This document shows positions 26,852 to 35,743 of a stretch of 64,000 bases of DNA, one piece after another. The first letter of the stretch is position 1. Every line of letters begins with the position of its first letter. The position numbers were made by a program, and so were the translations under genes. Origin of the DNA: Cyclobacterium jeungdonense (GTDB taxonomy: Bacteria; Bacteroidota; Bacteroidia; Cytophagales; Cyclobacteriaceae); assembly GCF_010994275.1 (NCBI RefSeq), contig NZ_WMCD01000009.1:206326-270325 (forward strand). Reading direction: 5' to 3'. The notes beneath the pieces were generated by a model that had not been told where the DNA came from, did not search any database, and saw only the letters and a list, made by a program, of their open reading frames with translations.

Positions 26852-27292
26852 TTCTGGTTTCAAAGCCTCATTCACCTTTTCGGAAGATATAATTCCTTTC
26901 TGGTGGCCCCAAATGTTATAAATGTAGGTACTGATTTGAGCAATTTCCAAGGGTGTTAGTTGTGGATTTCCCGGCATGGGTTGGTTGTACATCACTCCGT
27001 TTACCATCATTTCACCCTGAATACCCTGGTGAATGATCCGTATGGTACGGGCTACATCGGCTAGTAGGTAATCAGATTCACGAAGGGGAGGAATGAGTCG
27101 TTTCAGCCCGCTTCCATCTTCCTGATGGCAATTACTGCAATAATTCAGATAGAGTTGCTGCCCTTGAATGGCGTACTGTTTGGTTTTGAGATCCACTATT
27201 TCCTTGATTCCCGGAACCTTTTCCTCCGTGGAAGCACTGCAGGCGATAAAAAATAACAGGATAAAGAATGATAGGAAATCAACCGCTTTCAT
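26831..27292 (-). CDS. Cytochrome c lipoprotein
   Basis: 153 aa. The signal ends in a lipobox (FIACSAS). One class I heme site, CSNCH near residues 52-56, with the axial Met probably in QPMPGNPQLT; typical small c-type cytochrome with the C-terminal IAQISTYIYNIWG helix. Its start overlaps the SCO gene stop by 14 bp. Neighbouring SCO and HemJ/CopD-like genes point to a respiratory or cytochrome-oxidase-linked role in the periplasm. Confidence 0.88.
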   Translation of the reverse strand: MKAVDFLSFFILLFFIACSASTEEKVPGIKEIVDLKTKQYAIQGQQLYLNYCSNCHQEDGSGLKRLIPPLRESDYLLADVARTIRIIHQGIQGEMMVNGVMYNQPMPGNPQLTPLEIAQISTYIYNIWGHQKGIISSEKVNEALKPESNSDVQ

Positions 27293-27947
27293 CCGATGGG
27301 GCCAATAGCTTGGGAATATCTTTTATCAGACGATCAACCTGGGTCGCCTTGGTGCCATCATAAACCCCACGAATCCTGCCCTGCTGATCAATAAGGACAA
27401 AGGCGCCACTGTGCAGGTACCCACCGGGTTCGTTTTTGTCGGACATGGCCGTGGTTAAATAAGAAGTTTGTCCTATTTCAAAAATCTTTTCCTGATCTCC
27501 TGTAAGAAAATTCCAGGTGTTGGCATCTTCCACGCCCAGTCTGGCCGCATAGTCTTTTAGCAAAGCAACCGTATCGTATTCCGGGTCAATGGTATGACTG
27601 AGTATTTTAAAATCAGGTTCATCCTTAAATGCCTCATAAACCCGAAGCATTTCCTTTTTCATGATGGGGCAAATGGTAGGACAGCTCGTAAAAAAGAAAT
27701 CTGCTACATATACTTTTCCTGCCACGTCAGCATTTGAAACCGTGTCTCCTTGCTGATTAAGGAAAGCAAAATCTGCTATGGTGTGGTAAACCGTGTCTGT
27801 CTGGGGTCGGCCGTTAATGGTTAGCTCTTCTGCGTGGCGGTTTCCAAGTATAGGGAGTTTATCCGAAGAGGAAGGGTTTTGACAGGCAGCCAGAAGGCCA
27901 AGCAGCAACAGTAGTAGTCGGATATCTGGAAAAAGAGTGGCGTTCAT
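27279..27947 (-). CDS. SCO1/SenC family copper chaperone
   Basis: 222 aa lipoprotein (LLGLLAACQN). The thioredoxin-like fold carries the copper-binding CPTIC motif (DFFFTSCPTICPIMKKEM, near residue 88) and the distal His in YLHSGAFVLID. SCO proteins deliver copper to the CuA site of cytochrome c oxidase or act as thiol reductases. It overlaps the cytochrome c gene and follows the HemJ/CopD-like gene by 31 bp, making a three-gene unit. Confidence 0.93.
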   Translation of the reverse strand: MNATLFPDIRLLLLLLGLLAACQNPSSSDKLPILGNRHAEELTINGRPQTDTVYHTIADFAFLNQQGDTVSNADVAGKVYVADFFFTSCPTICPIMKKEMLRVYEAFKDEPDFKILSHTIDPEYDTVALLKDYAARLGVEDANTWNFLTGDQEKIFEIGQTSYLTTAMSDKNEPGGYLHSGAFVLIDQQGRIRGVYDGTKATQVDRLIKDIPKLLAPSDESG

Positions 27948-27978
27948 ATTTTTTTTATAAGACAGCGGAGATGAAAAA

Positions 27979-28515
27979 TTAGTTCCGTTCCCTGACTTTT
28001 TTGTACCATTTGGTGGCCAGCATCAGAAGGACTCCCAGCACAATCAACCCTACCATACCCCAGACCATGTTGATAAGACTTTTTAAGACAATCAGGAATA
28101 CAATGGCAAAAAGTAGGAGCGTAGCAAGTTCGTTCCATAAGCGAAGCCGGGTACTGTTCCAAACCGTCAGGTCTTTTTGTAGGGACAAATATATCCAGTG
28201 GCAACCCAGGTGGTAGGCATAAAGCAAAACTACAAATCCAAGTTTGGCATGCATAAAGGGAAGTTGAAGGTAGCCAGGCCGGTAAAGCAAAACAGCGGTT
28301 CCCAGGATCAATGTCAGTATAGCAGATGGCCAGGCGATGATCGTCCAAAGCCTACGGGTCATCAGGTCCAGCTGTGGCTTGAGAACGATACGTTCTGCCT
28401 CCGGACGCTCCAAAGCTTCCGTTTGATAAATAAAAAGGCGGACCACATAAAAAAGTCCAGCAAACCAGGTAACTACGAAAATGATATGAAGGGCTTTGAG
28501 GTATTCGAATGCCAT
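27979..28515 (-). CDS. HemJ/CopD-like membrane protein
   Basis: 178 aa with about four to five membrane helices. The N-terminus EYLKALHIIFVVTWFAGLFYVVRLFIY has the conserved His and Trp of the HemJ family (protoporphyrinogen IX oxidase of heme synthesis), and CopD-type copper proteins share this fold. HemJ is favoured because of this N-terminal pattern and the mid-protein RRLWTIIAWPS. Heme synthesis and copper delivery would both fit the downstream SCO and cytochrome genes. Confidence 0.75.
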   Translation of the reverse strand: MAFEYLKALHIIFVVTWFAGLFYVVRLFIYQTEALERPEAERIVLKPQLDLMTRRLWTIIAWPSAILTLILGTAVLLYRPGYLQLPFMHAKLGFVVLLYAYHLGCHWIYLSLQKDLTVWNSTRLRLWNELATLLLFAIVFLIVLKSLINMVWGMVGLIVLGVLLMLATKWYKKVRERN

Positions 28516-28565
28516 TGTTATTATTTTGTGCTAAATTAAGGGTTTCCTTATTGGTTATTGATAAA

Positions 28566-28991
28566 ATGAAAACAAAATATTGGTTTTACCTGATTGCAGC
28601 TGTCGTGGGGATTTTAATAATGTTGATGCTGGTCGACAGTTTCACCCAGCCCGGCGTTCAGGATCTGAAAGGTACCTACCAGGAGCTGGCCCGTTATCGC
28701 AACGAAAACAATACCGGTCCCGTGATACGGGTTTTTGCCGTGTATACGGATGAAATGCGTTGGGATGAAATGCGATCCTATGGAGACTTTATGCCCCACA
28801 CCAAATACGGAAACACCCGGGTATTCTTTTTTGAAAGGGCGCTGGAAGACCTGCGTTTATTTCCAGATACGCCTTATTTTGACGAAAAATGGCAAAAGTT
28901 TTGTGTGGCTTCTTATGAAAAAACGGCTATGGGCCAGGTGAACTGGCAGCGTTATCCATTCAAAGCGAATGCTGAACCTGAAGCCCTTTAG
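28566..28991 (+). CDS. Membrane-anchored hypothetical protein
   Basis: 141 aa from ATG 28566; an in-frame ATG at 28509 overlaps the divergent HemJ-like start and is less likely. One N-terminal membrane helix (WFYLIAAVVGILIMLMLV) with the rest outside the cytoplasm. The soluble part has repeated acidic/aromatic stretches (DEMRWDEMRSYGDF) but no motif I recognise. It does not belong to an obvious operon. Confidence 0.6.
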   Translation: MKTKYWFYLIAAVVGILIMLMLVDSFTQPGVQDLKGTYQELARYRNENNTGPVIRVFAVYTDEMRWDEMRSYGDFMPHTKYGNTRVFFFERALEDLRLFPDTPYFDEKWQKFCVASYEKTAMGQVNWQRYPFKANAEPEAL

Positions 28992-29006
28992 TATTAGGAA
29001 TACCTG

Positions 29007-29477
29007 TTAATACTGATAAAGAGGGATGTACCAGGAGATATATTGATCTTCGAATTTAGGAAGGCAAGCTTCATTCTCCACAACTCTTATTTTTCTTCGG
29101 ATGGCTTTTTCCAATTGACTAAAATCCACCCCATGCTTTTCAGGATCACTTTCGCAAATGAAATATATATCTCTTACTTCTCCCTGAATATCCAGGTATA
29201 TCCGCGCCTGAGCTTTGATATTTCTGAAAATTGTTTTTGAATCGTCATCAAAATAGGAGGAGATTTTTTCAAAATTTAATTCCTGACTTAGGGAAGTAGA
29301 AGAACACTCCAGACTTAAAACTTCGGTATTGATTCGAGTATAGTCTTTTGCTTCGGTTTTAACTACATAAGCGTTATTGGTTTTTAAAATCGTATAATCG
29401 CTTTTGGATTGGCTCTTTACGCCTATGGGAAAGCATGAGAAGGCTAGAATAATGAATATAAGCAATAATGAATGCAT
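29007..29477 (-). CDS. Secreted hypothetical protein
   Basis: 156 aa from ATG 29477, where a signal peptide starts (MHSLLLIFIILAFSCFPIGVKSQ); a longer reading to 29552 adds 25 residues ahead of the signal. The mature part is short and mixed alpha/beta, ending in a block (YLDIQGEVRDIYFICESDPE) like those of Bacteroidota TonB-C-like or DUF secreted proteins, but I cannot assign a family. It converges with the preceding gene with a 15-bp gap. Confidence 0.6.
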   Translation of the reverse strand: MHSLLLIFIILAFSCFPIGVKSQSKSDYTILKTNNAYVVKTEAKDYTRINTEVLSLECSSTSLSQELNFEKISSYFDDDSKTIFRNIKAQARIYLDIQGEVRDIYFICESDPEKHGVDFSQLEKAIRRKIRVVENEACLPKFEDQYISWYIPLYQY

Positions 29478-29575
29478 GAAACTGGATTTAATTGCTGCTT
29501 CAATCTTGTGAATAATTTTGGAGAAACACAAAAACCAATCCACAATTGGCAAAAAGGATTTATTAATGGTATCGG

Positions 29576-30586
29576 TTAGGGAAATTGGATCATCGCTTTG
29601 ATTACTTGGTTGGAAGGTTTGATCAATTCCTCAAATTTATCGGGAATTTCCTCAAAATTTAGTGTGTGGGTATGGTATGCTTTTATTGGGAACTGGTTGT
29701 TTTCAAGGGTATGGATAACGGTAAGGAAATCTTCTTTGGTAGCGTTTCTGCTACATAGTAGACTCAATTCCTTGGCATGGATGGAAGGGTGGTGGAAACA
29801 CAGGTTTTCCTTGTAGAGACCTACCAATACGTATTTGCCGCCATGGCAGGCATAAAAAGGACCGGACTCCATAGCTTGTTTGTTTCCGGTGGCATCAAAT
29901 ACCACCTGATAGTTACTTTTATGGGTTAAATTTTCAGTCTGACCGGCTCCTTCCTGACCGGTGGGCAGGGTATGGTCTGCTGAGAACCAGGAACTGGCAA
30001 CTTTTAATCTTTCTGCATTCAGGTCCATAGCCGTCACAGTAGCACCGGCAATTTTTGAAAACGCCATAATGGCCAAACCTATGGGACCACAGCCCATTAC
30101 CAAAACCCGATCTCCTTTTTTTACCTCAGCCCTTTTTACCGCATGAGCAGCGACTGCCAGCGGTTCCACCATGGCCATTTCGGTCCAGGTTAATTGTGGC
30201 GTGGGAATAAGGAGCGTTTCTGGCACGGCCAGGAATTCCTGCATGGCCCCGTCGGTATGTACACCCAAAACCTGAAGGGTTTCGCAACAATTGGTTTTGC
30301 CTGATAGGCAGGCGATGCAGGTGCCACAATGGATGTATGGAATGACGACAACTTGTTCGCCTTCAGAAAAGGCAGTTCCATTTGCCTGGCTTACACTGGC
30401 GGCTATTTCGTGACCCAGGATGCGAGGATAAGAAAAAAAGGCCTGATTACCTGCAAATGCGTGCAAATCGGTTCCGCAAATCCCCACCTGGTGAATTTTG
30501 ACCATCATTTCGTCTTTCCCTACACCAGGCAAAGGGACGTCATGTGCAAGAAATAAACCGGGGCGTTCACAGCGGAGAGCTTTCAT
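29576..30586 (-). CDS. Zinc-containing alcohol/sugar-acid dehydrogenase
   Basis: 336 aa from ATG 30586 (MKALRCERPGL); an upstream in-frame ATG at 30622 is less typical. Medium-chain dehydrogenase: catalytic zinc ligands in GICGTDLH and GHEIA, structural zinc Cys cluster CGTCIACLSGKTNCC near residue 90, and NAD-binding VLVMGCGPIGLAIMAF. Relatives oxidise sorbitol, threonine or galactonate; the sugar-acid sense is suggested by the divergently transcribed YiaK-like gene 165 bp away. The exact substrate is not determined. Confidence 0.88.
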   Translation of the reverse strand: MKALRCERPGLFLAHDVPLPGVGKDEMMVKIHQVGICGTDLHAFAGNQAFFSYPRILGHEIAASVSQANGTAFSEGEQVVVIPYIHCGTCIACLSGKTNCCETLQVLGVHTDGAMQEFLAVPETLLIPTPQLTWTEMAMVEPLAVAAHAVKRAEVKKGDRVLVMGCGPIGLAIMAFSKIAGATVTAMDLNAERLKVASSWFSADHTLPTGQEGAGQTENLTHKSNYQVVFDATGNKQAMESGPFYACHGGKYVLVGLYKENLCFHHPSIHAKELSLLCSRNATKEDFLTVIHTLENNQFPIKAYHTHTLNFEEIPDKFEELIKPSNQVIKAMIQFP

Positions 30587-30751
30587 AATAGGGTGATTTT
30601 GACAATCAGGTTTCGTTTGCAAAAGTAATTAAACCTGATCAAAACACGCAACTGGCAGTGCTTAATTTGAATTCTAAGATGGTTGAAAGCCGGAATAGAT
30701 AGCATGGCAAGGTTGGTTTTATTACCTTGGTGGAAAACAATATATTGAAAA

Positions 30752-31768
30752 ATGGAAAATATGATCCGGGTTTCTTATGAACAGTTGGAATCTACCCTGG
30801 AGGCAATTCTCAAAAAATCAGGATTTGAAGCTGAAAAGGCAGCTGTCTGTGCATCCCTTTTTGCCAAAGCAAGTTTGGATGGGGTAGCCTCTCATGGCTT
30901 AAACCGATTCCCTTCTTTTATGGAGCAGGTCAGAAAGGGGCATGTGCAGGCAGATGCCATGCCTGTAAAGGAACATTCGTTGCCGGTGATGGAGCGCTGG
31001 AATGGAAATCTTGGTCCTGGGATGTACAATGCACATTTTGCCATGAATCGGGCCATCGAAATGGCTGCTGAATACGGGATAGGTTGTGTAGCCATGAACC
31101 GGACCAACCACTGGATGAGGGCCGGAAATTATGGCTGGCAAGCTGCCGCAACCGGTTGCATCGGAATTTGTTTTACCAATACCATCCCGAATATGCCTGC
31201 ATGGGGAGGAAGCGAACCCAAATTAGGTAATAATCCTTTGGTAATAGCCATACCCTTTGGGAACGAAGCGGTGGTGCTGGATATGGCCATGACACAGTAC
31301 TCTTATGGCAAAATGAGTATCTTCGAGAAAGACAACGCAACCATGCCCCATCATGCCGGGTTTGATCGTCAGGGGGCCCTGACGAAAGATCCAGTACATG
31401 TTTTGGCGGAGCAACTGGCGCTACCAATAGGGCTATGGAAAGGAGCCGGCTTATCAATGATGTTGGACTTAATGGCTTCCGGAATTTCCATGGGCAAGAC
31501 CACCCGGGAAATTGGTCTGCAGGGGGAGGAATACGGTATCTCTCAACTATTTTTCTGTTTTCATCTGGAAAAATTGGGAATAGACCCTTCAGATCTGGAG
31601 CGAAAGGTCGCCACTGTCCTGGAAGATTTGAAGGCTTCGGCCGTCTTTGAAGGAATGGAGGTGAGCTATCCTGGGGAAAAATCCTTTCAGAGAAGGAAAG
31701 AAAACCTTGCCTCCGGGATACCAGTGGATTCGGAAATCTGGTCCAACGTATTGAAGATGAGTAAATAA
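30752..31768 (+). CDS. Ldh-family NAD(P)H oxidoreductase, 2,3-diketo-L-gulonate reductase (YiaK)-like
   Basis: 338 aa. The malate/lactate dehydrogenase-2 fold is marked by ASLDGVASHGLNRFPSF near residue 40, RTNHWMRAGNYGW near 117 and PKLGNNPLVIAIPF near 155. The last set is characteristic of YiaK/DlgD, which interconverts 2,3-diketo-L-gulonate and 3-keto-L-gulonate. A role in hexuronate or ascorbate-type sugar-acid use fits the adjacent zinc dehydrogenase. A nearby ATG at codon 4 could also be the start. Confidence 0.9.
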   Translation: MENMIRVSYEQLESTLEAILKKSGFEAEKAAVCASLFAKASLDGVASHGLNRFPSFMEQVRKGHVQADAMPVKEHSLPVMERWNGNLGPGMYNAHFAMNRAIEMAAEYGIGCVAMNRTNHWMRAGNYGWQAAATGCIGICFTNTIPNMPAWGGSEPKLGNNPLVIAIPFGNEAVVLDMAMTQYSYGKMSIFEKDNATMPHHAGFDRQGALTKDPVHVLAEQLALPIGLWKGAGLSMMLDLMASGISMGKTTREIGLQGEEYGISQLFFCFHLEKLGIDPSDLERKVATVLEDLKASAVFEGMEVSYPGEKSFQRRKENLASGIPVDSEIWSNVLKMSK

Positions 31769-31825
31769 TGTCTAATTTTGGCTGATTGGTGGTCGTTTTG
31801 AATCAACTTTAAATGGTTTGATATC

Positions 31826-32329
31826 ATGTTGGTATTGGTAATGGGATTGCCGGGATCCGGGAAAAGTTTTTTTGCCAAAAGATTGGCTGACAAATCGGAC
31901 ATGGTCTATCTTAATAGCGACCAGGTACGGATTGAATTGGGGTTAAGAGGCAGGTACAGCAAGGAGGATCGCCAAAAGGTCTACGCCGCCATGGCAGCCA
32001 AAACAAACGAACTGTTGAAAGAAGGGAAACGGGTTTTAGTTGATGCCACCTTTCAACGGAAAAAGAACCGATGGGAATTTCAGGAACTTGCAAAAAAAAG
32101 GAGACGTTCGGTAGCTTGTATTCGGATTTGGGCTGAAGAAGGCTTGGTAGCGAAACGGCTGGCGACCGAGAGGGAGGAAAGTGATGCTGATTTTTTGATT
32201 TACCAAAAATTGAAATCGGATTTTGACCCAATGGAAGGAGATTACCTGGATATCCGGTCTGAGGATGGGAAGATTGACAGTATGATACATAAAGCTCTTG
32301 AATATCTGAACCTGGCCTATGAAAACTGA
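31826..32329 (+). CDS. AAA-type P-loop kinase, partner of the APH-like protein
   Basis: 167 aa. Walker A GLPGSGKSFFA at residues 7-17, DQVR near 33 and a lid region RLATEREESDADFLIYQKL. This is the ATPase module (COG0645) which many bacteria carry fused to an aminoglycoside-phosphotransferase-like domain. Here it is a separate protein; its stop overlaps the next start (32319-32329, 11 bp), implying coupled translation. The substrate is unknown. Confidence 0.85.
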   Translation: MLVLVMGLPGSGKSFFAKRLADKSDMVYLNSDQVRIELGLRGRYSKEDRQKVYAAMAAKTNELLKEGKRVLVDATFQRKKNRWEFQELAKKRRRSVACIRIWAEEGLVAKRLATEREESDADFLIYQKLKSDFDPMEGDYLDIRSEDGKIDSMIHKALEYLNLAYEN

Positions 32330-33290
32330 AGATGTTCAAAAGTTAGCCGATGAAGGGCTTTATCTAGGCCGCAGGATTGGCGGCAAGTTGCTGGAAACCC
32401 ATATTTCCTGGGTTATTTTAACCGATAAATGGGCCTTCAAAATCAAAAAACCTGTCAAACTTTCGTTTCTGGACTATTCTGCCCTTGAATCAAGAGGTCA
32501 CTTTTGCAAAGAAGAAATTTTGTTAAATAGCCGGTTTTCATCCATTTATATTCGGTGCTGTCCGATTACCTGGATGGAAGAAAAGTGGGTTATGGATGGA
32601 AAAAGAGGCACGGTTCATGACTACGCGGTGCTGATGAAACGATTACCGGAAGCCTTCCGGATGGATAAGATGCTGCAGGATGGAAAGGGATCGGAGGCGC
32701 TGATTGATCAGCTCGCAAAAAAAGTAGCCTTATTTCACAGGAAGCAGCCGGCAGAGGACAGCCCATTTGATCTAAATAAGGCTAAAGGGCTTTTTAACGA
32801 TATTTTAAATCCAACGATTAGGTACACAAACAGCCAACGAAAATTCCTCGAGAAGGCCGTTCGATGGAGCAATGCGTTTCTGGAAGCGCACAGCGAGCGG
32901 TTTTCGGAAAGAGTTCGCCTGGGTTGGGTGCGGGACCTCCATGGAGACTTGCACGCAGGTAATGTTTTTCTGACGGATCCTCCAGTGCTTTTTGACTGTA
33001 TTGAATTCAGTAAACCGATTCGTACCATTGACCTGTTATACGAAGTAGCCTTTCTTTGTATGGATTTGGAACGGTATGGAAAAGAAGACTGGTCTGCTTT
33101 GTTTTTAGAAACCTATCTTCACAGGATTCCAGTGTTGGATTCAGAACTGGATGGTCCTATTTTTAATTACTATAAGTGTCTGAGGGCCAATGTGCGGGCG
33201 AAGGTGTTGGGTTTGGACCCATCGGATAGCACAGAGAAACAGGAAAAGCAAAATGCCTACTTCCGGCTGATGGAAGGCTACATGCAGTAG
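32319..33290 (+). CDS. Aminoglycoside phosphotransferase-like kinase (COG2187)
   Basis: 323 aa. Kinase-like fold with the catalytic loop WVRDLHGDLHAGNVFL (Asp and Asn conserved) and the metal-binding LFDCIEFSKPIRTIDLLYEVAFL, near residues 207-245. In most genomes this domain precedes a P-loop kinase domain in a single polypeptide; here the two are separate and in reverse order. Despite the name such proteins are not established resistance enzymes. It ends near the convergent pyruvate kinase gene. Confidence 0.86.
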   Translation: MKTEDVQKLADEGLYLGRRIGGKLLETHISWVILTDKWAFKIKKPVKLSFLDYSALESRGHFCKEEILLNSRFSSIYIRCCPITWMEEKWVMDGKRGTVHDYAVLMKRLPEAFRMDKMLQDGKGSEALIDQLAKKVALFHRKQPAEDSPFDLNKAKGLFNDILNPTIRYTNSQRKFLEKAVRWSNAFLEAHSERFSERVRLGWVRDLHGDLHAGNVFLTDPPVLFDCIEFSKPIRTIDLLYEVAFLCMDLERYGKEDWSALFLETYLHRIPVLDSELDGPIFNYYKCLRANVRAKVLGLDPSDSTEKQEKQNAYFRLMEGYMQ

Positions 33291-33353
33291 TAACAGGGCC
33301 TTTTCCAACTGAAAGGTCTTCAAATTGGGGCAATCGGTTATACAATCTGCCTC

Positions 33354-34820
33354 TTAAGTTGATTGGATAAAATTTTTTGCAATAGACAAATGACCCAGGG
33401 TAAACCTTTTTTTATGTCTGTGTACGCTGGTTCGCTGCATGATTTCTTTGAGGGTTTTTAACACAGACATGGTGTGCTTTCCCTTATTGATCATGATGCA
33501 TTCTGCCAGAGAAGCCTGGCCTGCATCTGTTATTTCGGATCGGGTGGGCATACCCAGCTTGTGGAGGTTTTCGAGTACCTGGGTAGCCCATACCACGGGC
33601 ACCTGAGCAGATTCGCAAATCCAGAGGATTTCTTCCTGTATTTCCCCCATACGTTCGAAGCCAATTTCAACGGCTAAATCACCCCTGGCGATCATGATCC
33701 CAAACGGAGGGGACTTCATGCCTTCCAGAATCAAGGCGGGCAAATTTGCCACCGAATCAGGTGTTTCGATCTTGTACACAATGTCCGGTATCGGGCCTTT
33801 GATTCGCTGTAATTCATTGTGCAGATTCTGAATATCCTGAGGTGTTTTCACGAAGGAATATCCCAGGATATCGGCATGGCGACATATAAAGGGCAGGCAG
33901 CGTTTGTCAAAATCTGTTAAAGAGGGGATGCTGAGGTGGGTGTCCGGGAAATTAATCCCTTTTTCGGATTTGATACTTCCTTTTTTGGAAGAAACCCTAT
34001 CCAGGGTAACTGCTGCCATCCCTTCTTTGATGTGGGTGACCCTGCCACTGATTTCCCCATCGTCGATGAATACACGGTGTCCCACTTCTAAAGAGGCAAT
34101 GATGCCTTTTTCATTTGGATCCAACACCACATTTTCTTCTTTCAAATTGTTCATGGATTCGGAAAGCCAGATGGTTTCCCCAACAGCCACCTTTACCTTC
34201 CCTTTCTTTTTTCCTTTACCCAGTAGTACGGTTCTGATTTTTGGTCCCGCCAGGTCCAGGTGGATTTTGCAGCTTTTTCCCGTCTTTTTTTCGGCTTCCC
34301 TGATTTGATCAATCATGGATTTCCAAATGGATTCATCATCGTGGGCACAATTTATCCGCGCCACGTTCATGCCCTGAAGCAAAAGATCTTCTATCATGCC
34401 CGGGTCTTCCGCGAAATTACTGTCAAACGTGACCATCACCGAAGGCATTCCAGGGATTTCAGTTGGGCCGAACAATTCCTGACTGTTCGTAGTCAATTGG
34501 TCCTGACTATCCTTATAGGTACAAGAATTGAGTTCTTCTGGAAAATAGTGATGCCCCAGGCGTTGCCGAATGGTCTGAATTTGCCGGTGAATATGGTTTT
34601 CGGAATTTGACAGTGCAGATAGTCCGTACAAATGGAGCTTTTCCTGAAGCGATTTCCTGTCCTCACTTCGGAAATAAAGGTATTGAATGAGATTCCGGGC
34701 AGCAGGCAAGTACCTTTCGGGTATTTGTTCCAGCTGATTCCGGTGATCCTGGTTGGCTTCCAACAGGCCCTTTTCCAGGGCTTCCAGTTCCTGGCTAAGT
34801 TGTTCCAATTCGGTTTCCAT
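33354..34820 (-). CDS. pyk: Divergent pyruvate kinase with N-terminal helical extension and no C-terminal domain
   Basis: 488 aa. The catalytic barrel begins only near residue 125 (MPSVMVTFDSNF) and runs to the end, so the usual C-terminal allosteric domain is absent and a helical leader of about 120 residues is added. Catalytic residues look intact: Arg in NVARINCAH, Lys/Glu in VYKIETPD, GIMIARGDLAVEIG and Thr in WATQ. GPKIRT has Lys where K+-dependent enzymes have Glu (rabbit Glu117), the hallmark of K+-independent pyruvate kinases. The B-domain lies between. It converts phosphoenolpyruvate and ADP to pyruvate and ATP. Confidence 0.85.
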   Translation of the reverse strand: METELEQLSQELEALEKGLLEANQDHRNQLEQIPERYLPAARNLIQYLYFRSEDRKSLQEKLHLYGLSALSNSENHIHRQIQTIRQRLGHHYFPEELNSCTYKDSQDQLTTNSQELFGPTEIPGMPSVMVTFDSNFAEDPGMIEDLLLQGMNVARINCAHDDESIWKSMIDQIREAEKKTGKSCKIHLDLAGPKIRTVLLGKGKKKGKVKVAVGETIWLSESMNNLKEENVVLDPNEKGIIASLEVGHRVFIDDGEISGRVTHIKEGMAAVTLDRVSSKKGSIKSEKGINFPDTHLSIPSLTDFDKRCLPFICRHADILGYSFVKTPQDIQNLHNELQRIKGPIPDIVYKIETPDSVANLPALILEGMKSPPFGIMIARGDLAVEIGFERMGEIQEEILWICESAQVPVVWATQVLENLHKLGMPTRSEITDAGQASLAECIMINKGKHTMSVLKTLKEIMQRTSVHRHKKRFTLGHLSIAKNFIQST

Positions 34821-35209
34821 ATAAAGTAAATATAGAAGATTTTATTGGGATTTTCCGATAACAGGCAGGGACAGGATTTGGAGTATGCTTAATTTCAGGC
34901 AGAGAATGGGGTATAGCTGTGATATCAGCAATTTACTTTCCCGGGTCTGAATAGGCCTCCGGGCTGTTTCGGAGCGCAATTTTAACCCATTCGCTCCATC
35001 TGAGCTGTAGTCCTCGCCCGGACCCAGTTGTAGTTGTGCCCACCTGTGGCTGGCAGGTAGCTTCGCCAAATACACAGAAATGTATGCTAACGATGCCATA
35101 AACACTTTCAAAAACAGAAATCCTTAGTTAGATTAGGGGGTTGATGCAGGGCGAATAACGTGCACCGTGCACCTTATTCGTACATTGTAGGGCATTAAAA
35201 TAATTAGAC
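34821..35209. other. Intergenic region with possible repeat-derived segment
   Basis: 389 bp. The stretch 34940-35060 is noticeably GC-richer than its surroundings, contains a small hairpin ACCTG-TGGCTGG-CAGGT (35042-35058) and can be read on the reverse strand as an 89-codon frame that I do not accept as a gene. It could be a dispersed element or a gene remnant. No promoter for the stress-protein gene was recognised with confidence. Confidence 0.35.
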
Positions 35210-35644
35210 ATGAAAAATATTTTAGTTACAATCGATTTTAATAAAAATGAAAAGCTACTAATTGACAAAGCATTTCAATTGGCCGAATCGTTCGATTCAA
35301 AATTATGGCTAATGCATATAGCCGCTCCAGATCCAGATTTTGTTGGTTATGAAGTTGGCCCCCAATATATAAGAGATAGTAGAGCATCAGATCTTCGAAA
35401 AGAACATAAGCAACTTCAAGAATACGCCGCTACGCTCAAGAAAAAGGGAGTTGACTCAGAAGGCTTGCTTGTGCAAGGCGCAACTATTGATATGATAATT
35501 GAAGAATCTAAGAAGTTAAATATTGACCTGATTGTTGCTGGGAATCATGAACATGGTTTTTTTTATAACGCATTTGTAGAAAGTATTTCTGTGAAAGTCA
35601 TAAAAAAATCAAAAATACCAGTACTTATAGTTCCCTTGGAATAA
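35210..35644 (+). CDS. Universal stress protein (UspA family)
   Basis: 144 aa, one USP domain. NILVTIDFNKNEKLLIDKAFQLAESF opens the fold, Asp/aliphatic strands follow, and the end AGNHEHGFFYNAFVESISVKVIKKSKIPVLIVP is the usual nucleotide loop region. The G2xG9xG(S/T) ATP-binding motif is not canonical (GNHEHG then VESIS), so it may be of the non-ATP-binding type. It is an isolated gene at the left border of an AT-rich stretch. Confidence 0.85.
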   Translation: MKNILVTIDFNKNEKLLIDKAFQLAESFDSKLWLMHIAAPDPDFVGYEVGPQYIRDSRASDLRKEHKQLQEYAATLKKKGVDSEGLLVQGATIDMIIEESKKLNIDLIVAGNHEHGFFYNAFVESISVKVIKKSKIPVLIVPLE

Positions 35645-35743
35645 TTGAAAAAATCCGGATTACAAAAAAATGAACGTCATTAAAACGGGCGTTTATAAAG
35701 TCAGTTGTATTTCATGCTGAAAAACACGAATTATGTGCCAATA

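Noticed and set aside
34842..35111. 89-codon reverse ORF
   Set aside because: No start context, family or neighbour supports it; treated as possible repeat-derived DNA instead.
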